A stretch of 64,000 nt of DNA from Microglena sp. YARC (GCA_022414725.1 CM039463.1:27118003-27182002); one strand, 5' to 3'; counted from the first letter of the stretch, positions 11,424 to 24,294 are shown. Numbers and translations are program-made. The notes: a model not told the origin generated them from the letters alone.

Positions 11424-12285
11424 AAGGCGAGAGGCCGCAAAGGAAGAGGTTGCCGGGACGCAGTTTGGCGACAGGGGTTACTCCCGGTTTCTGTTCCTGA
11501 AAGTGCTGGATCCGCCTATGAGAGTGGCGATGTTTAATTGTTACTGCTATAACCTCCTGTCCGGTTGTATATATGGTTGCGGTACAGCCGGCCGAGGTAC
11601 AGTACGGTCTCGGGACAGTGAACTTGACGCTAGGATATTAACGACACACCCTTGTGTCAAGTTCATCGGTCGTTTTCTCATCGGTCGTTTTGAAAACCCT
11701 ATCCTGTGCAGCGTGGCGTTGACCTCACCCATATCTGATGCGTCAAGCCTGTCAGTCTCCTCGGAGCTGTTCTAGCAAAAAAGAGACAGCTATTCATCAA
11801 GACTCTTGTAGTGCTGTGCTGTTAGTGATTGAGCCTACCCTACACTTTTTCTTCCTCGGGCTTCGCAATTTACCTTGTTCAGGAATCTCTTGTCCTCAAG
11901 TCGTCAACGTCATTAGGCTATCATTCTTCGCTAGCTTTCCTTCACTTGTATGGGGGAGAGGGGGGGGGCATGGATGTTGAACTGCGAAGATTGCAGACCC
12001 AGGGACCCTTTCTGTTGGTGTGCAGTCACTGCTGACATTTGTAACCCACAAAGGGGGATGTCCTGACAGAAGGGTGCCACCACTCCGTTACTCTGCACCA
12101 GATCCTAGGCTGCTACTGGAACTGTTTTCTGTGGCTTGTCACACCTTATCGTGTGCTTCTGCCTACACCAGCACCCTAACCACTGCGCTCACGTGGGACC
12201 TGCTGCTTGTACATTCCATCCCTTAATCTGAACCCATCTCATGCTGTCATGTAATTGCAGGACAACCTGCTGTAATAGTAGTAGC
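11424..12285. other. Non-genic stretch
   Basis: No repeat family, splice-consistent exon or RNA recognised; short ORFs only. Confidence 0.4.
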
Positions 12286-12929
12286 ATCATATCTAGGGCT
12301 GGGCCGACGTATGAACGTATACTCATACGTTTATAAGCTCATACGTATATATACGCCGTATATTTTTAATCGAAACGTATGAGTATAAACGTATAAAAAC
12401 GTAAGAGTTGTACTTCGAAAAGTTCCCGGCACACAACTTTCTCGTTTTTCATTCAATTAATCATTTACATAGGTCATCGGAAAGCTGTTGACCTCCTCAA
12501 TCACAATATGAAATACAATTAATCTTTCACACGTACCAATTTGTTTAAATGTGGCCTACAGTTTGATTTAGATAACCAGGATGGCACACATATTAGAGCG
12601 CCATCTAGCCTTCCATTCCACAAGCTGTGATCCTACGTGGGCTTGAAGGATTGATGGTGCAAGCCTAGTGAAATGTGAAGATGGACAATATTGATATATA
12701 CTTATATTAACGTAGGCGCCTGTATTGTTGGCGCTTTTAATTGTTCGCGGCCACACAAAAAAATTGCACCAAATGACTCTATGCCAGAACTTTGGCGGTA
12801 ATTTACAATTTGGGAGAAACATAAATTGGCCCAAGTGCCATGCACTGGCGGTTCCATTTTAAAACACATTCTTGGCCATGGCTGCTCCATTTTAAAACAC
12901 ATTCAATGCCCCATAAGCAGTTGTTGTTA

Positions 12930-13470
12930 TTATTACAGTCCAAGGGTAGGCCAAACAGGCTAAAGGGATGTAACGGATCTGAATCGTTACACCATAGCAA
13001 CATTCGGCAAGGAAGTCAAATAAATGATGTCCGAGTACTAATCCTTTAGTACATATACCCGGTACTCCCGTTACACTTCCCTCCTTTAGGAGTCCGGACT
13101 CCGGACTCTTCAAGTGGTAGGTATACGGTAGGGTGTCTTGTACCATGACGAATGACTCTGCAGCCAGATTCCATTCCGTGCCGCGGTGTACCGCGGTGCC
13201 TGTCCTGCGTCTCACTGGAGAACCGATCGAGAGGACCGGGTGGCATTAGGAAATACTACTATGCTCGCGGCCCCACAGCCGCGAAACCGCTTCCGCTGCG
13301 ATTCGTACTCGCATCGCTGATGTTAAAACCAGCTCCGAAACCAGTGTAACGGATCTGAATCGTGACACCTGAGCAACGTTCGGCGAAGAAGTTACATGAT
13401 GTCCTAGGACTAATCCTTTTGTCCATATACCCAGTACTCCCGTTACAAGGGACCTCCCCAACCAAACCAA
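12930..13470. repeat. Dispersed repeat with ACAGTCCAGGGATAGGCC, split by the TRIM
   Basis: Left part 12934-12968 and right part from 13448 join to match 24083-24230 and 39457-39595. This shows the order of insertion: repeat first, then the LTR element. Confidence 0.75.
12969..13447. mobile_element. TRIM-like element (short LTRs) nested in the hAT element
   Basis: Two direct repeats of 107 and 103 bp (12969-13075, 13345-13447), each starting TGTAACGG and ending CCGTTACA, surround 269 bp of non-coding DNA. Flanked by exact 5-bp AGGGA (12964-12968, 13448-13452). LTR identity is roughly 80% by eye. No clear primer-binding site was seen. Confidence 0.8.
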
Positions 13471-14040
13471 ACCCAAACCCTCACTGTTATAAAACTGTCC
13501 AGCTGCCTCGGCGCTGTTCAGTCTCGGCATTGATTTTTGCTGAGTTTGTAACTATATCCTCTCCAATCAAAAAGGAGGGGCTAAAAAAGGAATCTCTGGG
13601 CTGGTAGTACCGGTAGGATATGCTACGCCTTCAGCATCCCCATCATCCTCGACAGCCTTCTTCTCGGCAATGGCAGGCTGGTCGAGCTTGTTAAAAAACG
13701 AAGAGATGAGAGATTGGCCGGGACGTTGTTGTGGGATAGGGCGGGGAGCACCACCTTGAAGAGCGAAGGCCCAACATCCTTGGAGAATCCATCAATTATG
13801 ACAATATGCAGAAGCGAACTAGCTAGACCACATACCGGTGTTTGACCCTCTCTGAGGCTGTATGTTTGAGTGTGTACTGCACTGTAGTCCAGCTGCTCGC
13901 GCCTAAACGTTGGCGGTTGATCCGGTTTGTGCTCGAACCGGTTTTGGCCTACACGCCTACTTACCTTGCAGGAACATGGCGGTACCCCAACCGCCAAATT
14001 TACCGCCAACATTACAGGCGCCTATGGTATTACAACCTGT

Positions 14041-14225
14041 AGCTGTCTCACAGAGCTGCCTAGCTAGAAGCTGCTGCACACTTGGTCTGAAACCTGTAGC
14101 TGACTTACAGAGCTGCCTAGAAGCTGCCGCACACTTGGTCTGAAACCTGTAGCTGACTCACAGAGCTGCCAAGAAGCTGCTGCACGCTTGGTCTGAAACC
14201 AGTAGCTGACTTAGGGAGCTGCGTT
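14041..14225. repeat. 54-bp tandem repeat, about 3.5 copies
   Basis: Unit with ACCTGTAGCTGACTYACAGA and GCTGCCTAGAAGCTGC, inside the hAT element. Confidence 0.9.
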
Positions 14226-14571
14226 TAAATAATGATGTGAATATGGAAAATATTAAGGTACTATTGGCATTGAATGGATCCCTTAGATTGGCACCGCGCT
14301 TCTTGGTCGACGCGCTTTCTGGCCGAGATTTATTTTTCCGAGGTATGGACAACCTAAAATTGCCAGAATATTTTTGTGAGAGTTGATATGTGAAGCCAAT
14401 GAAGTTAGCAATGCGGCAATACCTTTAAACCCATGTAAAAATCTTGTCCCAAGAAGTGCAATAATTACTCATACGTTTTTATACGTTTATATGCGTACGT
14501 TAATACGTTAATACGTTTATACGGCATATAAAAATGAAAATATACGTTTGCTTCCCAACCCTAATCATATC

Positions 14572-15130
14572 CCCGGCCAGCACATCACGAAGTGGTCTGC
14601 GATGTAAGCAATTAGTATATATATCCTGAATTGATCGGATCCACAATGTAGTTCATGTGCATACAATGGCATTCAGGCATGCACACTAACCGAACTTGCA
14701 CACATACACACACACAACACAGCAAACAGTGCATGGAAGCCACGAAGGCCTCGAAGGCGTCACAAACACAGACACTTACAGCTTTCCATACCTACATTAT
14801 TTGCATGGTTACATCACTAAATTACCACGCATACACATGAAGATGCACACATACATACACACAGAAACATGCACACACACACATACACACCCCAATGCAT
14901 GGAAGTTTAGTTAAGGCATGAGCAAAAGCCAGGATAGCCCAGTCCTACCTGGCAGGCCACATGTCTGGATGAGAGCTGCTGCTGCATCGCTGGCTTCTTC
15001 TTAAAAATAGTTTTCTCTCATTCACGTCCTCCAATTGGATCCGATGTACTCGCGAACGAAGCTCTCATCCATTGCGACGCGGTCAGTATGTCCGCCTAGT
15101 GGCTTGCAAGACAGACCGCTGATTAACCGG
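14572..15130. other. Non-genic stretch with a CA-rich patch
   Basis: CACACATACACA-rich between 14695 and 14895; nothing else recognised. Confidence 0.5.
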
Positions 15131-15134
15131 CCTC

Positions 15135-15900
15135 AACCCAGTTTCTTCTTCCGCGCTGCGCCCTGAATACGAAAATTGTGCACATAAATGACTTCCTTGT
15201 GTAAGCAACGTAGTCCGTACTCGATTGACCTTCGTGAGCGAATTGTCCACATGTCCGTCCTCTCAGGTCTTAGTTGTACACACATCGCTGCGCAGTTTGA
15301 CAATCATCCCTGTCCAAAGACTGTACGCCGAATCGTCTCTGACTATCACAAAAACGGCTTTGTGATGCGTCTGGAAGGGCGCAAGGGCATATTGTGCGAC
15401 GGGTTGGCCTGGGAAGTGCTGATGTCCATTGTTCTAAACGACGAGCAGAGCAACCTTGATGGTGAGTTTCAACATGGAGATTCGGGTATTCCTAACTCCT
15501 TCCCCCCCCCCCCCCCCCCCCCCCCCCCATCGCTCGCGCTCCCTCTCCCTCCCTTTGCCCACTCTCTGCATTTCTCGCGGTTATCGCTGCCAGCATGGGT
15601 GAGCAGCTGTTTCAGGAATGGACCGAGGTAGATGTCTGCAGAGCCCTGAGAGAGGCCGGTCTAGTCTGCAAAATCGTATTCAATCGGGCACTCCTGCTGC
15701 GAGTGCCAGGAGCCGAGGAAGAAGCCCGAGCAAGGGGGGCAGTAAGATCTACCTCGGGTCCGAGCACAGCCGAGGCTGTGCCCTTGCCTCGCGGCACACG
15801 TGTCAGGAAAGATAACGATGGTGAGGAAGTCATTTATGAGCACAATTTTCGTATTCAGGGCGCAGCGCGGAAGAAGAATCTGGGTTGAGGTCGGGAAGGA
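15135..15900 (+). mobile_element. Compact inverted-repeat element with an IS630/Tc1-like helix-turn-helix ORF
   Basis: Inverted repeats of about 60 bp (15137-15197 and 15822-15887; CTTCCGCGCTGCGCCCTGAA) bound an ORF whose start codon at 15188 lies in the left arm. The protein opens PYSIDLRERIVHMSVLSGLS, then PKTVRRIVSDYHKNGFV, the N-terminal helix-turn-helix of Tc1/IS630 transposases. A GT...AG segment at 15461-15594 holding C25 could be an intron; after it LFQEWTEVDVCRALREAGL resembles the second helix-turn-helix. No DDE catalytic domain follows, so it is truncated. Confidence 0.65.
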
Positions 15901-17990
15901 AGTCGTATTTGAAAAAGAGCTACATAGCTACACAGGTACACAGGTACACAACTGTTTTCGGGGGTCGGGACAACATAAGTGAAAACCGCTATAACATAAC
16001 TGGCATGGGAAGTTTCTGTCAAATCCAGTAGTAGTAGCAAATAACAAGACAAATAACAAGACAAATCAAAAGACAATAGAAGTACCGTGTAACTAGTGGT
16101 CATAGTGGACACTGAGCTGGTCCAGGCTGTCCAAACTGCAATTCTTGTCTTCCGGGAGTTTTGGGGTTCTAAACTTCTGATCGCCACGGGGCGCGGGGGG
16201 CTGCCATATATAAAGGCTGAGGGCGGTAAAATTGTCACAGTCTTGCAAGAATTGTCTCCAGGAGTCGTCTGGTATCTACAACTTGTGCGCTCGCCAAATC
16301 AAGGTGCGTGAGCGAGTGCCCGATTGAGGGTGCTGGACTGGACGACTGGACAACCGCACCGATGACTCGCCTAGCTTAACGCCTCCCCCGATTTGCGCGC
16401 CCTGCTATAACTGTCTCGTGCTTCGAGTTGCAATGTCCCCTTCTTCGAGATGCTTAACGTTCAAATCAAAGTCAAGTGATACATGCACCCGGCATGCACC
16501 TGTCCTTAAGTCTAACCTATACTCCCCCCCCCCCCCCCCTCCCCTCCCTCCCTCCCATTGTTCAGCTTTCTCTCTCCGGCTTTCTCTCGCGAGGCCCTCA
16601 TCCACGTCGACTCAAGCTCTGCGAAGGCTCGCTCCAATAGCCGGTGAGCGATGCCCATTTGCCATGGCTCGTGTTGTAACTAGGGGTAACCCCTGCAGGG
16701 GCCCTACAATTTGGATTGCAGTTGGATCAGCTGCATCGCTCTAGTGTCTTTCATGCTGAACTGATTGAGAGGGGTCCTGTTTCCCTGCGATCACGCCCTT
16801 AGCGCCCCATCATGGCGTCCTCAGCGCCCCAAAATGCATGCATCGTGGTAGCGCTGAGCGGGGATAGCGCTAGATTCAGATTCGCGGGGGTAGCGCTAGA
16901 TTCAGCTTCGGTAGCGCTTAGCGGGGGTAGCGCTGAGGAGTGGGGGTGGCTGGAAGGATGTCGGCAGTATTGGGGGGTGAACGGCGCATCCCATGGCCCC
17001 ATCATGGCCTTCATGGCGTCCTTCGCGCCCCATATGGTATGCATCATGGTAGCCCTGAGCGAGGGTCCACTCCTCAGCGCCACCCCTGCTCAGCGCTACC
17101 CCCGCTCAGCGCTACCCCCGCCCAGCGCTACCCCGCCTAACGCGTAACCCTACATCGTATTTTTGCATCCTGCCGTGGTCTGTGGCGAAAGTTGCTCGAA
17201 AGTTCCGAGGGTACACGATCGTACGTGAGTGACTGCCGCGAACTCAACAGAGCACAGATCGAGCCAGGGAATCAATCAATCGCCATCAAATTGTGCCATC
17301 CATCATATTGCCTGAAGTTGAATTGTCAGAAACTGCGTGATCCTGCCTCTCGTTCCGAACTTCCGACTGCTGCGGGTCGGTATGCCAGCCTGTAAGGGCT
17401 GGAAATGGCTGGCATGGTGCTTGTGTACGTCAAATGGGTGACCTCAACTTCTACACCAAATTCACCTGGGTAAAATCTTCTGGGAGGGTGAAATCTAGTG
17501 ATCTGCAACTTGAATTAAGCTGCCAACTTGGATGAGACTCTTAAAACAAAAGATATGCGCATCTTGGCTAAGGGTGTTTTGGAGTCGAGCTTCAAATTTT
17601 GGCTCGAAAAAAGTGGAAGAAGTGTAACTTTTGCCCGATTTTCGTCTATTCGGGGCATGTTGAGGTCATGTTTTCGTGGTGTGCAGCCAAAAGTAACACA
17701 AATATTTTTTGTGCGGAACTGCACCACAAAGCTGTCGACGGAAGGCTCATAAAACAAATCGTGTTATTGTTGGCTGCGCATCGCTAGAGACATGCCAAAA
17801 CGTGTAACCAGATCTGGCCCTAGGATAGCTTAACCCCCCAGGCCTGACCTATGTAGCCTGGGCGTCTCATCCCGGTTGTCAGGCCGCATCTTAATGGCCT
17901 TATCTGCAGTTTGATTCTCTAAACACCACAACTCTCTCCCCAGACCATCGGCTCCTCATATGCTGTTCTCACCACTTACTCAAGGGCTGC
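15901..17990. other. Non-genic stretch with low-complexity blocks
   Basis: C14 tract at about 16526, and imperfect tandem GGTAGCGCTGAGCGGGG units at 16800-17140 on both orientations (inverted at 17065-17140). ORFs at 17515-17787 on both strands are unsupported. Confidence 0.5.
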
Positions 17991-17996
17991 TCCTCT

Positions 17997-18398
17997 ATGC
18001 TACTGCTGACGCTGCTTGGCTTTATGGGCAGTGTTTCCGCGCTGAGCTGCGATGCTACATGCGGAACCATCGAAGGAAGTGTGCAAGTTGTTTGTGCTGT
18101 GGTCATTTTTGATGAGCCTGAGTGCAGCATTGCTGCTGTTGCTGCTTACAGTGCATGCGTCGCGGGTTGCGGGGATAGGAGGAAGCTGATGAGCCAGGAT
18201 TCTAGGAGGCTGCTCGAAACAAATGATACAGACATGATACAATCACATGATGCATCAGCTTGGCAGGAGATTGCCGGGTACATCCTTGGATCCAAGATTT
18301 GCGAGCGTAAGGGGAACGGTGGTCCTAAGAGGAAGGACCATGAGAAGGCTAGCAAGTACTGTGAGTTCTGGTATAGGAAGGCTTTGGCTATGCCTTGA
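17997..18398 (+). CDS. Small secreted cysteine-rich protein, unknown family
   Basis: 133 codons from ATG at 17997 to TGA at 18398. Residues 1-16 (MLLLTLLGFMGSVSAL) form a convincing signal peptide. The mature part has eight cysteines (SCDATCG, VVC, PEC, SACVAGC, KICERK, KYCEFW), enough for four disulfides. An Ala/Val-rich N-terminal half is followed by a charged, basic C-terminal half. No family was recognised. It lies alone between repeat-rich stretches, with no obvious intron in the frame. A spliced gene using only part of this frame is also possible. Expression evidence would be needed to call it real. Confidence 0.5.
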   Translation: MLLLTLLGFMGSVSALSCDATCGTIEGSVQVVCAVVIFDEPECSIAAVAAYSACVAGCGDRRKLMSQDSRRLLETNDTDMIQSHDASAWQEIAGYILGSKICERKGNGGPKRKDHEKASKYCEFWYRKALAMP

Positions 18399-18399
18399 T

Positions 18400-21300
18400 A
18401 AGTGCTCCTATATGATATGTGATATGATATGATTTTTGAAATGAACCTCCGGATTGGGGACAAGTGGATTGCAGATTTGCTCACGCATCCAATATACTGA
18501 AGTTCTTCGAACTCTTTCATTGTAGCAAGAGCTCAGGAACCCCGTTGATGAAAGACTGTTTGGGGATCCGTTCAGAAGTCCTTTTACTTCATTTAGCCTG
18601 TCTTTTGTTTTCTTAAAAGCATGGGCAGGCCCATTTAGCCTAATCGGCTACTCCCAGACTGTAACCCTGCAGCAGTTAGATCCGTTGTAATCGGTACTGA
18701 ATCTGAATCTGCTTACCGGTACATGGCTTCAGCATTCAGGCTGCTCACCATCTTGGCAAGCATAGAATATAAACTTCCAAACACGTGTAATGCATTACAT
18801 AAAGAAGGCCATGCCTAGGCCCAAACGAGAACAGGGGCACTATCCCTAGCCAGCTTCGGTAAGAAGGAGGCAAGACGCCACAATCATGGGGTTGGGGGGG
18901 GTGGGTGGGGCTACCTGGACTTGGGGGGGGGGGGGGGGGGGGGGGGGGGTATTTGAGGGGGGTGTAATGAGTGACCAGGCATCACACTGCCAGGCAACAG
19001 CCCAGCAAACCAGATACTCTCACGGCGCGTGGCAGGGGGTTTGAAACTCTGTTTGAAAATTCGCTGGCGCAGGCGCAGGTCACAGGCGCAGGGGGGAGAT
19101 ATTTGCATTCTCGGAACTTGAAAAGTAGCAGCTCGCAGTCTCTTTTCAAAATGGCTGCAGCAGCCTACAACTGATTTACAAGCCTCGTTCCCAGCCTCGT
19201 TTAGGATGGTGCGCGCTTTGTTCTCTGCCTGAAACGATGATTTGGGAGCCTCGATTGTAGCGGTGCTTCACAAAGCCTAGTAGCTCGCAATCTCGTTTTG
19301 GAAATGGCTGCTGTAGACTAACAGCAATCTGCAAGCCTTGTTACCAGCCGCGTTTCGGCTGGCGCGCTGAAATGATGCTATGCATGTAGTGCAAAGCTCT
19401 GATCGTAAGCCATTTCCCAAAACATCGAAACAACGAATTAAACTACTAACGGGGACGAAGGGAAGCGGGGAATCGAAGCTCCGTCACTCTCTGACTCACC
19501 ATAATCGGACTTCCCGGACCCCTTTTTGGCAGAGCCCCCCCTTCTGGGAGGTGGGAACCCCCATCGTAGGATCACCCCATTAATCCAGATGTTGATCGGT
19601 CGGCCCTTCACGGCAGACCTAAGCTGCTATGCAACGATACATCTGGAAATCGTTGGGAAAACGGATGCCGCAAGGGGTTGGTGGTTAGGATGCCTGTTAG
19701 CCTGTAAGAAAGATTGGTATTCCGCCCGGAAATGGATAAAACGTGGTTGGGATTCCTGCAGATGCGGTTTATTCAGAGATGAAAATCATGCTACCGAAAC
19801 CAAGAAAACAATACCGGTACATTTGATCAAAAATTAATAGTAACTGCAAAGCGGTTAAAATGCTAGTCAAAGGGTAGCCATGCATGTAAGTTCGTTTCAG
19901 CCCTCCAGTTGATGGATGAATGGATCCCCAGTTCCCCACAAAACTTCGGGCGCTCTTACAGCCAGACTCTCCCTATCTGCTGCCTACTGGTGCCTCCCTT
20001 CTTCGCCCCCTGTCCCCCAGCAGCGCCCTGGCCAGCCTTTTATTTTTGCAAAGTTTCCTTAGATGGACGCGATTATAGTCGCTAAAAAGAAAGCTACAAA
20101 AAAGATAGGTCACACCATGCCTAAAAAAACGGGGGACCTCATTTATGGGAGGGGGGTTTGGGGGTGGGGGGGGGTGGGTGGGGGTGGGGTAAATACTTAT
20201 TGCACGAGGTCCGAAGTGGTGCCAATACTTATTGCACGAGGTCCGAAAGTGGTGCCAATAGACTTCTCTTACCAAGGCCTACTTATGGGTGGTCTCAGAT
20301 AGTCATTTGGAGGTCTGAGTAAAAGTTAGCAAAAAACAAAATGAGGGCTGCCCCCCCCCCCCCCCCCCCCCCCCCCCATAAATGAGGTGCTCAGAATGAC
20401 CTGAAAAGTAACTTTAAATATCGCCATGATGCATGCGATTACAGACCTGTTACCAGACACAAACCGATCGGCATGACTGAAAAAATTGAGGCCTGGGCTC
20501 CTCCCGGAAATAAAAAACATTTTATTTTCATAAAGCATCCACATCTGAAGTTAGATTTTGATAAGGGATATTTCCCAGGTATAGGCCGATATGGCAGGTG
20601 GAATTGCTATTGCAGTTCACTCAGAAGCCGAGGCTGAAGCGCAGCCTCTGACCTTGCGGTAGGGGTTAGACAAGCCGTCCGTCCCGCGGAAAATTGATTC
20701 GCGATAGCTCGCACGACCTCGTATTTGACGCGGATCGAATTTGTCCCAAAATATTTCGTACATCTCGTGTACTGCCTGCCGGCCTGGGCTGCTCGTGACC
20801 GATTGCCCATGGGGAAAAAAAGCTGCGCGTCGAGCTGAAACACTCAGAGAAACGCAGTCTACTCAGAATTCGATTCCGAGCCTTTTGGTGTGTGTACGGC
20901 TCTGTCCCATACTCTTGTCCCGAATTAGGGCGTTTTGGGGATTAGGCACTAGCTGTTCCTCGTGCGTCTACGGTAACATACAACGTGCGAAAGTAAAATA
21001 GTAGTTACCCCTAGACATACCGGTAGTGAACACAGGCCTTTTTCTATTGAAGGGCCTTGTGGTGGGTGTGTTACAACGAGGTTACAGTGTGACCTGCCCA
21101 GGTATTTAAACTGCCCAATCCGCTTAGTGCGCTCTAAGGTTTCTCCGCTCTATGGTTTCTCCGTGCGATACCCACAGGGGGACTTGGAATTGGCAGACGG
21201 TGATCAGCCCAGAGCTGATGAACCATGTACCACTTCAAATTACAATCTGTTGGTGGTCAAACAGGTTACACTTGGACTCGCCCACCTATCAACTCTGCGC

Positions 21301-21700
21301 TGTAGTAAAGAGTTTCTTTGCAATGGACTGCAAACTTCTGCTATATAGCACTGCAAACTTCTGCTGTAGCACCATGAAGGATTTTTCTGTCAGCATACAC
21401 ATGCATCTGTCAGCATACATGTACGTGCCAGCAGATCATGCTCTACCTGGACAGATGTACAATAAGAACATTGGTAGAGCATGTTCTGCTGACAGTATCG
21501 CACGAGGGGACTTTGCATTGAAAAACGGTGAGCAGCCCAGAGTTGGCTAAAAAATCAGATACCAATCCAATCTTATCCAAAATACACTTAGTTAGCTCCC
21601 TGGTTTCCGTGGGTATCGCACGGAGGACTTGGCATTGGAAGACGGTGAGCAGCACAGAATTGGCTGAAAAACCAGGTACCGTACCGCACCGTACCAATCC
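18400..21700. other. Non-genic stretch with duplications and homopolymers
   Basis: G25 run at about 18925-18949, C-run at 20351-20377, G-rich block at 20150-20190. Two tandem copies of a block with AGCTCGCARTCTC and AAATGGCTGC (19126-19250, 19276-19385). A repeat with GACTTGGAATTGGMAGACGG at 21178, 21508 and 21628, also at 39360-39960. No gene recognised. Confidence 0.5.
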
Positions 21701-21709
21701 AATCTACGC

Positions 21710-21817
21710 TTAGTGGTACCATTTTTCAGACAGGTTGGCCAATAGAATATTCATTCCTAGAAGGGCTCCACCAGAAACAAAGATAATTGCTAGCACCAAG
21801 AAAGTATCCACAAATGC
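21710..21817 (-). CDS. secE: secE exon 4 (membrane span and stop)
   Basis: 36 codons including TAA, after acceptor ATGCAG|GCATTT. Encodes the only transmembrane helix and the C-terminus NLSEKWYH. One clear upstream copy of the exon start with its acceptor (21890-21955) and a more degenerate one (22010-22060) lie in the preceding intron. Confidence 0.85.
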   Translation of the reverse strand, partial: AFVDTFLVLAIIFVSGGALLGMNILLANLSEKWYH

Positions 21818-24258
21818 CTGCATGGGGGATGTGCGGACGTAGGTTGGTGGCTATGGTGTGTGTGTGTGTAGGTGTAGGTGTGAGTGTGAACAAGGGCTCC
21901 ACCAGAAACAAAGATAATTCCTAGCACCAGGAAAGTGTCCACAAATGCCTGCATGAGGGATGTGTGGGCGCAGGTTGGTGGCTATGGTGGGTGTAGGTGT
22001 GGGTGTGAACAAGGGCTCCACAAGATTCTACGACCATTGCTAAAACCAGCTACAGTTCCAAAGATATCTGACACGCCTTGACTAATCATATGCAACACAT
22101 CTAGACGTGCACCACTCAAGCACTGCAAATCACTTAGGACATGTTAGACATGTGAGACAGCACTACAAATTATGTTGGACATGTTAGACAGCACTACAGA
22201 TTATGTTTGACATGTAAGGCATCACTACAGATTAAGCTGGAAATGTTAGACATCACTAAAGATTCTACTAGACATATTCAACATCACTACAGATTATGTT
22301 TGACATGTTAGACAGCACTACAGACTATGTTTGACATGTAAGTCATCACTACAGATTAAGTTGGAAATGTTAGACATCACTAAAGATTCTACTAGACATA
22401 TTCGACATCACTACAGACTATGTTTGACATGTTAGACAGCACTACAGATTAAGCTGGACAGCACGACAGACCACGTCGTTCATGTTGGATATGTTGGACA
22501 GCCTAAGAATCCATGTGAAATACGAGAAGTCCTATGCAGCGTCGAAAGCGACGCAGAAAATTGGCGGTGTGTGTTGGAAACGAAACGACAGGTGGCAACG
22601 GACTGGAGACCAAAGCCGAGACAGTTGGCTGACATGTCGGTATTCAATTTTTCGGTTGCAAAGACGAAATGGGTAACTCTGGGGGCTCCCTCCCCCCAAA
22701 AGGGAGGCTCCGCCAAAAACAGGATTACAACACTACATGAAGAAGTAGTGCTTTGCCTTCCCCACACTTTTTCTTTTTGGGGCTACGCATGGGAACTTCC
22801 AGCCAATGCCCAAAGGGGGCTTAAAAAACGTTGTTTACCGCGACCGACCGCGACCGTCTGACCAATACGAAGCCTGACACGTCAGCCAACAGTCTTGTGA
22901 CTAACTCGCTTCCGTTGCCACCTGTCGCTCCATCACAAACACTCTCCCCTATTTTTTTGATAGAACTCTATGCAGTAGCAGGTATAACGCGTACATCAGT
23001 ACATCAGCGTGGCGTACCACGTGGAACTGCCAGCTCGATGGAGCCATCATCTGCTAGAATCCTTCCTGTCGAAGGGCCATTCAAGGACTTCGGCGAATTT
23101 CGATTCCGAGTTGCGACAAGTTATGTCCCATCGTTGGTATTTCGAAAATTTGCCGAATCATTATCTGCCACAATCCTTCCAATCGTTTGATAGACCTCTG
23201 CCACAATCCTTCCAATCGTTCGATAGACCTGCTCCACGGCGCACTACTTCCACAACAAATGTGACAGCTGACGCGGAGCAATGAAAGCGTGCAATTTTCC
23301 GCTTTTAAGCGCATGAGCAATCAGTCAACAAATTTCGGCATTGCTTACAGACAACACATTTAAACTCGGGCCTCAACAGGAAGCCTCCCATCTCGTTCCT
23401 GTGATTGATCGTTTGTCTTTTCCTGGTCTAAAGTTCGAGATTCCTTGAAGTCTATGCGCCAGTCAAGTGTTCTCATTAGGGCCGCTCCCGCCTGGCCCTT
23501 CAACAGGCTGGCGCCTTTGCTCCGTCAAGCTGGCAGTTCGCTATAGGTGTAAGTAGAAAAACTCGCAACTGGGCATATTAGTCGCAGGTCGGAATCGAAA
23601 TTCGCCTATGTCCTTGAATCTCCACGCCTAGCCCTTCCACAGGCTGGCGCCTTTGCCCCGTCCAGCTGGCAGTTCCACGTGATACGCCACGCCAATGTAC
23701 TGATGTACGCGTTATACCTGCTACTGTATAGAGTGCTATCCCTATTTTTTAGCGTCGCTTGCGACCCTGCGTAGAACTTGTTTTTGTGTAACAATAAAAA
23801 CTGAGTAACTGTGCGACCCCACTGCGACGCGCTGCCCCCCAAACCCCGCGGACCCGGGGGGGGGGGGGGGGGGGGGGGTCAGTGGGGCATTTCTGGCCAG
23901 TTTTGCCAGACCTGTGCATCACCATGCAGCGACGGAATGGCGACCCATTGCAAATATACAAAAGAAGTGCTACCCATACTGCACCTTGCTTGCTGCAGGC
24001 CATGAGATCAGTCCAGCCTCCTCAATAGCTCCCTGTGCATGGAAAACAGAATCAGGATAGATGTGGACACTTGCATGTATGTTACAGTCCAGGGATAGGC
24101 CCAATAGGCTAAAGGGACTTGCCCAACCGTATAGGAAGGGCTTAAAAAGAAAAGGCACAGATGAACTGAACCCCAAACAATCTTTTAACTGACGGGGGCC
24201 CTGAGTTCGTGCTACTGAAGGACACTTGCTAAACAGAAGGACTGGGAGTGTGTCTTAG

Positions 24259-24294
<36 letters not shown>

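Larger units (their letters stand above)
12294..14563. mobile_element. 2.27-kb hAT-type element with nested insertions
   Basis: Termini TAGGGCTGGGCCGACGTATG and AAACGTATATTTTCATTTTTATATG-side ending CCCAACCCTA, flanked by exact 8-bp ATCATATC (12286-12293, 14564-14571). Subterminal ACGTATGAGTATAAACG-like repeats occur at both ends. No transposase recognised. Contains a SINE-like repeat, an LTR mini-element and a 54-bp array. Confidence 0.88.
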
